A stretch of 64,000 nt of DNA from Glossina fuscipes. Taxonomy: Eukaryota; Arthropoda; Insecta; Diptera; Glossinidae. The notes beneath the pieces are model-generated. The model saw only the letters and a program-made list of their open reading frames with translations. It was not told the origin of the DNA and did no database searches. Numbering within the stretch: the stretch's first letter is position 1; every line of letters begins with the position of its first letter. The translations under genes and the position numbers were made by a program. Shown one piece after another: positions 26,355 to 43,044 of this stretch. The DNA is taken from contig NW_023998415.1 in NCBI RefSeq assembly GCF_014805625.2, positions 16,518,841 to 16,582,840 of the forward strand, given 5' to 3'.

Positions 26355-26555
26355 TTTATTATTATTATTATTATTATTGTTATTATTATTATAAATTTAG
26401 ATCCAAAGAATAAATTCTAAGACTAAAGTCTTAATGCGCTAGCATCTAAGGCTTTCGGTTTTATTAAAAACTCTACGACACTTGAGATTTGAACCCACGA
26501 CCATTGAGTTGAAAGTCGAGACTCTTGCCTACTCGGCCACTCAGGCGGATACTTG
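26355..26555 (-). mobile_element. tRNA-derived SINE with (AAT)n tail, copy 2
   Basis: Read on the minus strand it opens with a perfect A box (TGGCCGAGTAG) and a perfect B box (GTTCAAATC). The body gtttttaataaaaccgaaagc and the segment cttagaatttattcttt follow, ending in an (AAT)n tail with one interruption. TAAATCTA occurs on both sides (26347-26354 and 26556-26563) as a target-site duplication, and one base further out ctt also matches. It is the same family as the copy at 19304, and with its perfect boxes the better preserved. Confidence 0.85.
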
Positions 26556-26667
26556 TAAATCTAACCTCAACCTCTTCCGACGTTATTTGCATTCGTTCGA
26601 CAACGTTCATGAATACTTTTCCTTTAATTTATCTATAAAATAGTAAATGTCATTAAATTCCTTTTAT

Positions 26668-26675
<8 letters not shown>

Positions 26676-26704
<29 letters not shown>
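26676..26704. repeat. (TA)n microsatellite
   Basis: About 14 TA units. Similar TA tracts occur at 9153-9182, 12157-12184 and 29316-29338. Confidence 0.85.
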
Positions 26705-26706
<2 letters not shown>

Positions 26707-27239
26707 CAAAATAAATTGCTTATCTGCATCAAATAAAGTATAGTCCTATATAATGGTCGAGCACGTGTAAAAAGAGAGTGTAGCATGTGAAGCGAACGAA
26801 AGAGACGTTTCTTACTACTTTCTTTCACACACACACACACGCACACACCCACACCAAATTATAGGCCGAAGGAGATCGTAGGTAAGGCAGGGCGTAGAAT
26901 AACTTCAGTTCATCGGGTAAGGAAGCTTCAATCGTTCGTTTGCCTCCTCATAAGGATCTCTGCGCCTGTATTTCTTGGGTGTTTGTTGGAAGAACAGTGA
27001 AACCATCCCTTTGCTGCGGAACTTACTAGTTTTGCAATGACACGTGCGTTTATCTGTCACAACCTCCGGTTATGCAAAGGTGCCTGTCTCCGTGCCTGTA
27101 TTTCTTGAGTGTACCCGTTTTCGGAGTCTTCCGTCCCATTACAGCCGAATTAACCAGTTTTGCAATGACACGTGCGTTTCTCTAACCTTTCGACTATATT
27201 AATATAATGAGTTGTCCCGTTACACAAGAGTGGCGGAGT

Positions 27240-27800
27240 GTCTCAACAAAAAAAAATAGATCGACGTAGTCCAGATTTGCCACAGCTATTTTTATGTCAA
27301 GTTATTATTATAGATCAACTTTCGTCACAAAGTATTAAAAATAAGACCTGTTTGCCATACGAAGTTTCAGTTTTCATAGGAACTATTATACATGGACGCC
27401 GATTCAAAATTTTTACATCGATTTAGAATGCCAAAGTACTAATTATCCTGTGACTTTTGTCGAGAAATTTTGAACATGACGTTTTTCTTTCATATAACAA
27501 CCTTATTCGAAAAAGGTTGGGTCATAGGGGCAATGATCGGAAAAGTGATCCGAACGGATCACTATTTTCAATAGGATTCGTTTTTGGGCCAAAACACTTC
27601 AACGTGCCAAAATTCAAAAAAAAAAAAAAACCCTAAAATGTCGACCTTTGGACTGAACACAAAAAGAACGAACAGACGGATTAGTGAGGTTTCATCGATT
27701 CAGATCAGCATAATAAAATGTGGATCTATCTTAAGGGCTTCTTAGCGTTACATACGACTGGACGCCATGTGCCATGGGCCAAAAGGTGCGTAGGGTATAA
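27240..27800 (+). mobile_element. DINE-1/mini-me-like dispersed repeat, copy D
   Basis: Blocks shared with copy B include tgtcgagaaattttgaa, 'ggttcg/ttttgggccaaaacac' and 'gatcagcataataaaatgtggatctatctta', the last closely matching 15793-15822. The GTCY core is degenerate (aacgaacagacggatt). The edges are approximate. Confidence 0.6.
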
Positions 27801-30019
27801 AAATAAGAAAAGGAATTTGCTGAAGTTTTTACAATTCTTTCAACATTTTTCTCTCAAACAAAAGTTAAATTTGGGAAACTGTAAAATGTCATAATAATTG
27901 AGTACAATGCTTGCACAATCACTTTGGTTACGACTTTGGATAAAATCTCGATGAATTTATTCAAAGGTACATTCCATCTCTGGGTCCATATGTCATGTTT
28001 TCTTCTTTTTTTTTCTTTTTTCTTTTGATGAGATTGGTAATAGCAGGCACTGAAAAGTGAGCTATGCAAAAAAAATGATGACTCAAGATGAATAAGGCTG
28101 CAGAAATGATGACAAACCCATGTCATGCAGCTTGACGTGCTCCACTGATTTCATTATCCACAGGATGCTAAACCAGGCACACTGAAGAAAAATTAAAAGA
28201 GCTTAACTGGGAAGACTTGACACGTCCCTTGTGCCACCAGACAGCCGTTTGTTTTACTCGCTTCAGAACTGCTGATTTCGAAAATGCTTTAAGAAATCAC
28301 TTGGTCCCGTTTTTCTTCTTAAGACTTTTGCAATGATGGCGCAATAGCTTATCAGAAAAATGGAAAAATAACTAAGATTACTCCGAAGATTACGGATGAG
28401 TAGACGAAAAAAACGTGTCGACTTTTTAATCGAAATCTCCATTACTAATTTCTTCGATTGCTTGGGGCCTTTTAATCCCTAATCCTATCGTTCATATGAC
28501 TGACGTTTTGATGGACATCTCTGGGCAATTGAAAACGAGAAACTTGATTATGCTGCTTGTAACGCTCTCATTACAAGAATCGCAGAATTATTATTAACAA
28601 AAATGCACCGAGTAACAGATTTTCCTCAAATGTCATAGAAATAGCCCAAGAGAGTGTCACCAATTTGTAGAAGAAAATTGTAACGATAGCTTGTATATAT
28701 TTTTGTTTAATAAAATCTACGGGATACTTTTTATGAACTGAATATGAGAAGAGTACACGTAACTCTTTTATAATACGGTAGAAGTAATTTCTAAAATTTC
28801 AAAATCGTTTGTTAACCGAAAACTTGGCTACTACAGCGATGAGGAATAACGTTCCAGATCAGATGCAAATGTCTACAAACATATGCATGTTAATTAAAAA
28901 ATTCCATTTATTTCCCCAATTAACATGCAATGCATACATAGAAAACTTTTGTTGCATAGAAAAAAAGGTTGCATAACCAATGAAAACTTTCAAAAGACCA
29001 ACAAAAATACTGCTATCCTGTTGTACAAGTATCACATTATAAGGCGATTGCCGCAATTTTCTTTTCGTGGACAGGATAGGATTTCGTGTTATAGGATAGT
29101 TGCCTGTATATGCGTCGAATAGCAAACAGCCTTTATTTCAAATTTCAAAACCTTCAACTAAAGAAAACTTCAAAGCCATTATGAAAAAAAAAAAAAAGAG
29201 ACAATAAAACGAAAGAAAAGGCCCAGATCGGCCTGATCGAAAATCAGTATATTTAAGAGTAATAGCTTTTAATACATTGATGCGGATATTGTAAACGGAG
29301 TAACAAACTTATATTTATATATATATATATATATATATCTATATATATATCTATATATGTAAGTAAATAAATATGTATATAAATATGTATGCAATATTTA
29401 TTTCGTGTACATGTGCATTTTCACCTACGGAGATATAATAAAGTTTCAGTGAATTTATTTAGATGACATCGATCAAACATTAACCGTATCACGGTTGCCT
29501 TAGAGAGCAGACAGTGAGGCTATGCAAGACATAATGCCATTCAAGATGTTTTCAGTACGGTTATGTTATTTCTTAAATACTCTTACATTCATTTTCAAAA
29601 CGACAAAATTTTCGAGTAAATATTTGCATTTGCATTTACACCCACACACACACACACACACACACACGCATACGTGTTTATCAAATAAACAAACGTAGCT
29701 TAGCTTTAGTTTCATCCTGTGTCGCCTGTGCTGGCGAAAAACAATTCTTAATAACTATATAAATATTGATTGGAATAGTTCGTGAAGTAATAAGAAAAAG
29801 TTTTTCTAAAAACAAATGAATTTGTAACACGATAAACTTTCAAATATAAAAAAAAAAAAAAAAAAAAAAAAAACAGAATTACATTCGAAAGGAAATTTAC
29901 TTTGTGCTTTCCATAGATTGATGTGTAACAAAGAAACAATTTGAAGCATACTTTTAGGTCATTTTAATTTGAGGCGACGTTTGGCGGTTAGATTGTGTAA
30001 ACAGAATTTCCAAATATAG
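27801..30019. other. Intergenic DNA upstream of the acidic-protein gene
   Basis: I recognise no gene or transposon here. It has (TA)n at about 29316-29355, (CA)n at 29641-29666 and a 24-28 bp A run near 29849. The last few hundred bases are the presumed promoter and 5' UTR of the gene at 30025. Confidence 0.45.
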
Positions 30020-30025
30020 ATGTAA
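30020..30025 (+). promoter_or_regulatory. Start-stop uORF (ATGTAA) overlapping the main start
   Basis: ATG at 30020-30022 is followed immediately by TAA at 30023-30025. The final A of that stop is also the A of the chosen main start codon (ATGTAATGG). Start-stop elements are known in eukaryotic leaders to slow or reset initiating ribosomes; that role here is inferred. Confidence 0.4.
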
Positions 30026-31618
30026 TGGCAAATATCGACGAAACAGAACGTGAATCAGATGATGATTCCGAGATTTATTGTAAGTTGAAGAAAATGTATA
30101 CAAAGCAAAATAAAAAAAATAACAAAAATAATAATAATAATTCATAGCTTTCTGAAATTAATTATAGTTTTGAAACCAGTTAACGAATACAATATCGTGG
30201 AGAAAATTAAAGAAGCAAACAAGGAACTATTTGCACATGAGAATCTTGCATTGGCGAATGGCGAAGAGAATAATGAAAATGTTATCAACAATTTGGCCAT
30301 AAATCGTAAGGTGAGCTTCGCGGCCAATTTAGAAGAATATGAACCGCAAGACGGAACAATTAGTACGGAGCAACTTTTAGATAAATTAATCGAGGAATCG
30401 AATGAAAACAATTGTCTTAGCAAATTAGAAGTTATTGTAGAAGAATCTCACCAAGAAGAAGAACTGACAGACGAATCAATTCCAACGATAGATAGCATAA
30501 CTCAATCTGTCGAATTAACCGAAAATCTTATCGAGATTTTCGATGAGACTACTAAAGAATTAAAAAAATCCCCTGAGGATGTTATAGTTGATGAAATTTG
30601 TGAAGAAATCATTGTCATGGATATAGAAAACGATAACAACTCGGAGCAAAGCGAAACTACACCACGACCCAAAAGTTCGTCGTCATTTCAAAAGAAGATT
30701 TTAAAACAAATCACTTTCGATTGCGATGACAACGAATTCGATAACGAAAGTCTAACGAATCTTTTAATATCGAACGATATCGACGATAGAGACAATGTAG
30801 ATAATAATGATAATGACGATTATAATTGTAATGAGTCAGTTTGCGAGGAGGAAAGCGAAGATGATGAATTTGTAAAACCGAATCCTCAAACTAATAACAG
30901 TTCAGAGAAATTTTTTATGCAAAATATTAACGATAATAACGACGAGAACGATGAGAACGATGACGATGACGATCAACTTTCTATAATTGTAGCTTCTTAT
31001 ATACCTGATAGCTATAACAATTGTGATCAGACTTCATTGACCACAACTGAGTGTTCTTTACAGCAAACCCATAATAATGGGCAAAATAAATTATCATTTG
31101 GTAGACATTTCCCGTTTCGGCGTACAACGAACACTTCTCCAATTCGTACGTCGAAGCACAAATCAAGTAAGCATATTAAACCGCCACCCGAAGTCACTGA
31201 CTTAAAACTCCATTATAAAGTATGCTGCGAATATAAACACACTCAGCAGAGATTACCTAAGTACACCGGCTATCTCTCCGAATACGGTTTGTCACGTGAG
31301 CAGCTAATAGAACGTGAGCGTAAATTGCAACATAAACATCGTTCGCTCTTGCAGCAAACATTAAAAACCACTGAAGCGGAAGTTCGCAAAATGCATGAGA
31401 ATGAGCGAGCATTCGTAAAATGGCTGAAAAATAAGATGCGTTTCCCCATCAATAGAACGCGAAATATGTTCGATGTTAAGCGTCCATTTGGCGGCATCAA
31501 AAAGATTAACAATGTTAATGGCAATGATGAAATTAACGCGAATGGATCGCTAATAAATCAACATAAACTCATAAGGAAGCGTCATAGTGCCAGCGGCTCG
31601 AAAATTAATGAAAACTGA
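30025..31618 (+). CDS. Unrecognised acidic protein with KVSF (PP1-docking-like) motif
   Basis: Two exons: 30025-30079 and 30168-31618, with a GT-AG intron of 88 bp (gtaagt donor). Together they encode about 501 residues. The start is the first ATG in frame with the long second exon. Residues 1-20 are acidic (MANIDETERESDDDSEIYF). KVSF at residues 66-69 fits the PP1-docking RVxF pattern. Residues 70-330 are rich in Asp, Glu and Asn and low in complexity. Residues 356-459 differ: basic, with helical heptad-like spacing (LIERERKLQHKHRSLLQQ) and an aromatic/Arg block ending in FPINRTRNMFDVKRPFG, and this looks like the conserved functional part. A Lys/Arg-rich tail follows. An aataaa lies about 114 bp after the stop (31732). 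I do not recognise the family. A PP1 regulator or a microtubule/centriole-associated protein are guesses. Confidence 0.75.
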
Positions 31619-31731
31619 AACCAGCATTAAAGTAGAATTTATTTAATGATATCTTTTTACTAAAAACAAACAAACAAGCACACACACACACACACGCACA
31701 CGTAAGCACGGAAAAATTCCACAAAAATAAG

Positions 31732-31737
31732 AATAAA
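31732..31737 (+). other. Candidate polyadenylation hexamer of the acidic-protein gene
   Basis: AATAAA about 114 bp beyond the TGA at 31616-31618, within an A-rich stretch. Confidence 0.4.
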
Positions 31738-31818
31738 TAAAAATTTAATAAATACTTTTTGTAACATATATGTATATACAGTTTTTTTTGTTTTCTTTCT
31801 TTTAATTTCTTCTTAATA

Positions 31819-32475
31819 TTAGGTATTTGCAAAAATTTTAATCAGCTACTTGTACAGGTAAAAATGATATGGAAGTGGGAAATACCAGTGTACATAACGA
31901 TGGTTTTGATCTTCCTCTACGTAAAATAAGAGTTTTCCGTTCAACATACGCCGATACTAACCGTCGAGCTCACTAAATTCTTCTTCTTCTTCCAAATACA
32001 TAACTTTTACTGTTTATTAGAAGAAATCTGCTGCCGAAGCTCACCAAACAGGTTCAGAGGATTACGGCGACGCTGCTCCATCAATCCCAATTATCGTTTT
32101 TGGTTTCAAGGGTGTAGAAGTGGCCACAGGAATTGAGTGAAACTAACATATTTCGGCTACTTGTTGCAAGAGTTGTCCGAGATAAACTATTGCAGCTCGG
32201 ATGGAAAGTTCTGCGACACCACCAGATATGGCGCTCCCTGATGACCACTTCTTCTGAGCGGTGCAACATAGCATGGCTGGCATGCGAGGCCCCAAATTGC
32301 GTGAAGAAGTGCGGAAATGGGTCGGTGGGTGAATCGCTGCCATAAGTTCTTTCGACTTTATATCATGCCATGTTGCCGATAATATTCCAGAAAATAATTG
32401 AAACTATATTGACTAATATATATATATATATATTTTTTTTTTTTTTCAAGTAAAAAAGTGTCTGCAAATGCCTAA
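31819..32475. mobile_element. 657-bp Tc1/mariner-type TIR element (non-autonomous)
   Basis: It begins TTAGGTATTTGCAAAAA and ends with the diverged inverted repeat gcaaatgcctaa, with TA on both sides (31817-31818 and 32476-32477). The left 110 bp (acaggtaaaaatgatatgg, then atcagtgtacataacg-type) equals the reverse complement of the right end of the copy at 10412. The interior frames (32081-32269 -, 32133-32345 + and 32143-32343 -) are broken, and I could not match them to a transposase with confidence. Confidence 0.75.
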
Positions 32476-33784
32476 TAAAATGCGGAAATACGGTTAATCA
32501 ATGATCGTGGATAAAATTAGATTAGCACTTAACCGCGTTCACAAAATGCAAGTGACAAACGATTATTTCCAATTCATACGAGATATTATTCTCGAATTGC
32601 GTACCAAACTTTTAGAAGACTATGCAAAATTTCGACAGAAGAGCAGCACGGTTTGCTACGCCTACGATACATGCTTGCGATAAGCAAAAGCTATGAAAAT
32701 CCAGCGTATAGAAGATGGTAATTTAAAGCATGGTAGGATGAGTTCATAGACCGCTACACTTAATAAAATATTTCATCAAAAGTTCATCATAAGGCGAATT
32801 TAACTTAAATTTTTTGAAAGATAGAAGCAGGAGTAGCGGGTTATTGCTCAACTGAATTTGAATGACGGAGATGGATACCAGCATTAGATTCGCTTAGTCT
32901 AGAATCTTACGACACAGCAACCTATGAGTAAACGTAATACGATAGCTGAATAAAATCAATTTTCATTAAATAGAACCCGTGCATTATTAATCATACGATA
33001 AAACCATTTGTAAAAGCGATATATGTCTCAGTAAATTTTCGAGTCCAAGACTACGATAGTCTTGCTCGAGCAGCAAAAAAAACAAACATTGTAGACTATA
33101 CGAAAATAAGAAACATTCAACGATATTATATCGTTTTCAAGGTAACTTCGCCTTTACCAATACGAACTTGAGAGAATTGCTGATCTCAATTTTTTTTTTT
33201 TGCGAGCATTTACCTCCATAATGAGAAAATGTTAATTGCGCCTCGGTAGGTACGATGCTCTATGAGTATATAGGTAAGTAAACGTCTCTCTGTTTTTACC
33301 TATTAGCTCTCTAACGTTCTTTAAGGTATATTCATATCGCCGGGTTTATGGATTTATGAAATTAGGAGAACCTATATACAGAAAATTATTATATATATGA
33401 TTAAAGGAATACATTTATCATTTCACAACAATTTACTTTAACGGGGCCATTGATACATCCCGCACTAATGATTTCGTTATATTCGACAAATGATATAACA
33501 ATTTCCTTCGAATAAAACGCTTCCTATCCGCGCTTGCGCGCTTTGTTGGACTGATTCAAAATTCACGAAAAAAAAACTTGTTCGTAATTACTTCAGTTAG
33601 ATAAGTCATACTGTTACGTAAAGCTTCGACAAGATACTTTAAAAACTTTACTCGGTATCCCGTAAGGGTTAATTAGGACTTCTCTTATCGCTATTAATAA
33701 TGTAAAATTTTTGCTTCTTTTAACTTGAAAATGCTGTTCTTTTTCCAAGAAAAAAAAAAAAATAAATAAATAAATAAATAAATA
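32476..33784. other. Intergenic DNA with one small unassigned frame
   Basis: A 60-codon plus-strand frame at 32501-32683 starts 26 bp after the TIR element and has a protein-like composition (Lys/Arg/Leu-rich, no low complexity). It has no recognisable motif, no clear splice partner and no promoter. The rest shows nothing. Confidence 0.3.
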
Positions 33785-34800
33785 AGAAAGTTATGTTTAA
33801 GTGAGATCGAATCTCGAATATCCATCACCCATGCTTTCATATATGATTACAAAAAAAGTGAATTAAATAAAATTTATTTTACACCTTTTTTATTCACTAA
33901 ATTTATCCAGCATATCGTAACGTCTACCACAATAAATTTAGAATGAACACGCTTAGATTGTCGCTTTGTACGCTTCAAGTACTTTTATTTGATAATCATG
34001 TCGCTGGTATTGTTAAGAGAAAAAAACTCCACAACACGCCCATCACAATTAATTAAGAATTAAGAACATCCTTAGCTTATCGCTTTCTGCTCTTCAAGTC
34101 CCTTTATTTGATACCCATACCCATATTGATGGTATTGTTAAAAAAAAAATTAATCCATCAAGTCATGATGTCCACCCAACTTATATTTTACTACGCAACA
34201 AATAATATATAAAATAATTTTAAAAATGCCGTCTTGCTTACCTCACGATTAGTCAGTCACAGCATAAAACATCAAAAAAAATAAATAAATAAATAAAACG
34301 GAAGAAAATTTAATCGTTTAAAATTTAGTGTGGGCATGGCCGACATTCTTTGCACATAATTAGTATGGTTGTGCACAAAGTGAATGTGGAAAATTTCAGC
34401 CTTCTGTCTAACACAATTTGTGAGTAATGAGCAAAAACCCCCGAACAGAATTACGTTCAGTGTACGCTTTACTGTTACCGTGTGCTACCGATCAACTTGG
34501 CCCATTTTCAATGCCAATCAGCGTACACACACAATTGCCAATGTTTCTACCAAATATGAAGTCGATATCTTCATTTTTGCAAACCAAGAGATTGCCAGCA
34601 ACATACACCACACACAGGCGCGCAGATAGACAGACATGGCTTCATCAATTTCAGAATAAAGACTTTCGTGCCGATCGAAAATATAGATAATTTATAGGAG
34701 CTCTGAAATTTTTTTTTTTTTTTTGGGATGTTGTAACAACATTATGAGAAAATGAATACACCTCTCATCCTTCGGTGATGGGTGTGAAAGCAAAAACAAG
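33785..34800 (+). mobile_element. DINE-1/mini-me-like dispersed repeat, copy E
   Basis: The head has a gatcgaatctcgaatatccatcaccc block. Two tandem, diverged copies follow of a segment running from 'ttatcgctttctgctcttcaagt' to 'tggtattgtta' (about 33958-34015 and 34076-34142). Next is the 'gtgggcatggcc' block shared with copy A, then a GTCY core (agatagacagacatggctt near 34624). It ends with gatgttgtaacaac and aatacacctctcatcc. It is the most complete copy in the window. The ORFs at 34384 and 34427 are inside it and not genes. Confidence 0.65.
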
Positions 34801-36355
34801 AAAAATCATTAAAACATTACAGTGGGTTACGACCTCATTCATACAATGACTTTTCAAATTAATTCATGATAACGAAAGTGGACAAGAAAAGTTGTTGGTC
34901 ACATTAAAAAAAAAAAAAAAAAAACCGAAAGATTTCAGGGCAAAATATGAATCGTAGTGAATTTGCCCATTTTTATAACCGCTGGAAATGGACCGCCCTG
35001 TATTAGAAATTTTTATTATATCTCAACAAAAACCGATCAAAAAATTGCATACTAAATGAATATTACGGACTTTGGATCGAATATTTATTTATTTCAACGT
35101 TCACGACGACCGAACTACAATACGAAAAATTCTATTTAATTTCATCAGCAATTATTACTCTTAAGTTTCTGCGGATGTGTGCATAGCGATATATGCGCGT
35201 TATGTGCGATTTATCCAAGCGACCAATTTATCAAGCGTTTATTCAAAGCCCTAACCAAGATGATTGGGTAAGTAGCACACATTCAAGTTTTTTTTTTTTT
35301 TTTTTAATGATCAGTGACTCCGGGGATGCATCCTATTCATGACCGGAGAGAAGAAGTGAAGAAAGGAAATGATATAGGGAAGTGGCCGCAGTTGGATCTG
35401 TGTATCCAATCGGTGTGTACTCACTACAGCTGCGACCAAAGTAAACTCTATCTCACCTGCTCGCCTACTTTTGCGAACAAGAGTTACTTAATAACTTCGA
35501 GAAAGCGTTTTTGAAGGCATAATAGAAAATTGCTAATGACACCCACTATGATATATGCAATACCCAGAAATCGTTGAGATAGATTCATATAACGCCTTAG
35601 CTTGAGAAGTCATTATATGAATAACTATAGCGCAGTGTAGGGGTAATTAATGGTAGGCAATGGTCCATTGCTGCGTGCTGTTGTTTTTTGAATGAAAACG
35701 TTGTTGATCGATCTGCTGCTGATCGCATAAGCATAATTAATAATGTATTATTTCATTTGACAGTTACCGTTCGAGTGCACTCGAATGCGTATGTATATCT
35801 ATATATAAGACGATTTGTTGCACGAATAACCTTTCACGCACGAGATATGAAGAGAAAAAAAAAAACGTCTCACCACTAGGTAAGTTTTCATGATTTCAAC
35901 TTATTCCGTGTTTATTCTTAATTTTCATGTATAAAGCATATTTATTTCATAGTTTTAAAAAATGTTAATGTATTTATCCATTCCCTTTTCATTTATTTTT
36001 TTAATTTGCAGATATTTTTTTTCAATAATAAGTCGAGAGTGCTTGACGATTGAACAGAGAAAGTTAACATGAAAATAATTAGGGAAATCTTACAATTTGA
36101 AAGCCGTTTCTTTTGCTTTCCAATAAATACACGCTTATAAGGCTAATAACTGTCTAAAGTCTGATGGATATCCCTAAAGTTAAGGTAATGGAAGTTTTAT
36201 GTTATCATAAGACGAATGACAGGAGTTAAACATATATAAAAAAAGAAAAAGAAAATTATAATATTAAAAAAGGAATATGCAATTATTTATGTGTTATGTA
36301 TTTATGTATGGATGCATAGATGATGGTTGGGTTGGTTGTATTCTGTATTTTATAA
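34801..36355. other. Intergenic DNA downstream of dre4
   Basis: No gene recognised. On the minus strand this holds the 3' flank of dre4. A TTTATT (AATAAA on the minus strand) at about 35910 is one possible poly-A signal, about 440 bp past the stop. Confidence 0.35.
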
Positions 36356-41391
<5,036 letters not shown>

Positions 41392-41540
41392 GATGTCCTT
41401 TTGACTGAACAATATTGCTCACAATGCCTTTGCGTGTTTTCTTCAATTTTCAAAAAGAAAAAAATATTAAATTTGCCTTTAAGTCGTAAATATTTGGTTT
41501 GAAATGCAGTAAATAATATGAAATTCTTTTAATCACACCC

Positions 41541-41550
41541 GTGTGACCAA
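41541..41550 (-). promoter_or_regulatory. Ohler motif 1-like (M1BP) element upstream of dre4
   Basis: On the minus strand TGGTCACACG matches the Drosophila core-promoter motif 1 (YGGTCACACTR) in nine of its ten leading bases. It lies about 150 bp upstream of the dre4 ATG. Motif 1 is typical of housekeeping genes with dispersed initiation. The match is seen; function is inferred. Confidence 0.45.
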
Positions 41551-42419
41551 GAAATAACTCCGCAGCAGACAAATTTAGCGTAAAATTAAATAAATGCTTC
41601 TTTCGTGAACAGAAAGCCAAAGAACAAGAACAACAGTGAAAATGAGAAATGCAGAAACAGCGTGCAGAGCAGGGTTGCAAAAACGTGTCACAACCACTGT
41701 TAGAAAAATTAAAATTATGCTTTTAAGCGCTTACAACTGTGCTCAGTATGATTCAAATTCAATTATTATTATTATTATTATTTTACTTTTAGACTAATGA
41801 ACTGATTCAATTAAAAATAATATAATTCTTCAATATTCAATTTATTTATAATATATATATATATATATATTTTAAACTTTTTTCTTTTTGAGTTGCTGAG
41901 TGGAAATGAACTTTAACTTTAATCACTCTTTTTCCCAATTTTTCACCAGAGAAATTATAGCAAATCGTCTAAGCGCCAAAATTAAAGATGAAAAAGCTTT
42001 GAGTTGTGTAACGTTGGCAATAGCATAAATCCGTTTTCATTTATCATCGATATACAAATATCAATAAGCGGTTTGGAACACAAGTGGAAAGAGATTTTAA
42101 ACTCAAACTAAACAGAAACGGAACAATTGAATGGAACAGATGTATATATAGATGTATATATGATATATCTGAACAAATTTGTAACAATCTAAGCTAAACT
42201 ATTCGTTTTGCATCCTTTGCTGTTATTTTATTAAGTAAGTATTCGAAATTCTCTGTTAAAATTTTATAACAAAGCAAATATTTATTGTTTTTCTTCATGC
42301 ACATTCACAACCGATTGTTATTAATTAAATGACGAATTCTTAGGTTATGCCCGCCATCTTTATCGTATGAAAAAATTTAAACGAAAAACGACATTTTTAT
42401 ACGATAAATGGGTGAATGT

Positions 42420-42427
42420 AATCGATA
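42420..42427 (+). promoter_or_regulatory. DRE-like site (AATCGATA)
   Basis: It matches the DREF element WATCGATW exactly, about 620 bp upstream of the Nulp1 ATG. A weaker site (catcgata) lies near 42045. DRE sites are common in housekeeping promoters of flies. One 8-bp match in AT-rich DNA is weak evidence. Confidence 0.3.
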
Positions 42428-43044
42428 TCTTCCATTTTGCTATAGAAATTGAAAATTCGCCTTTGGGATATAAGACAGATTTTAGTTTCATATTATCAGT
42501 TTTAGCTTAAGAAATATAGGCAATATACATGTTTTTTTTTTTGCTCTTGAGAACAGATGTGTTCTCAGTTTACATTGGTCTACAATGGTACATACAATGG
42601 TAATATAGTAGCCAAAAACAAAAAGGAATGTGTATATATATTGTTATATACTTATACACTAATTTTTTATTAAATTTTCCTGTGTTAAGTGCATTTCTCT
42701 TCTTTTTTCGCTTTTAATTTCATTTCACTGAGATAAGTAAAGTGGAAAATTCCACTTTAATTTATCTACGACAAAAATCTGATATTAATTAATTAACTAG
42801 AACAATGTAGTTTTTTCAGTGTAATTTAGACGCGATATTTTAATTGATGCCTTCATTTGAGATCGTGTATTTATGTAAAAGGTGTTATTCCGTTTTTGGT
42901 TTTAAAAGCTGACATCTCTGTGTAGACTGTATTGTCGTTTGCTAATGGTTTAGTGGGAAACCCTGTAATTAGCAAAAGTCTTAGTAGAAAAAAATTTATG
43001 AAATTCTAATATAAAATAAAGATAAATTCGTGTGAACGGTCAGA

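Larger units (their letters stand above)
41392..43044. other. Divergent intergenic region between dre4 and Nulp1
   Basis: It holds presumed promoters for both genes: a motif 1-like site near dre4 and a DRE-like site nearer Nulp1. There is also (ATT)n at about 41764-41783 and (TA)n at about 41852-41871. No other gene or transposon is seen. Confidence 0.5.

Noticed and set aside
32501..32683. 60-codon frame just outside the TIR element
   Set aside because: Protein-like composition, but no motif, partner exon or poly-A evidence; left as an intergenic note.
34384..34690. Overlapping frames of 81 and 87 codons
   Set aside because: They fall inside DINE-like copy E and have counterparts only as repeat sequence.
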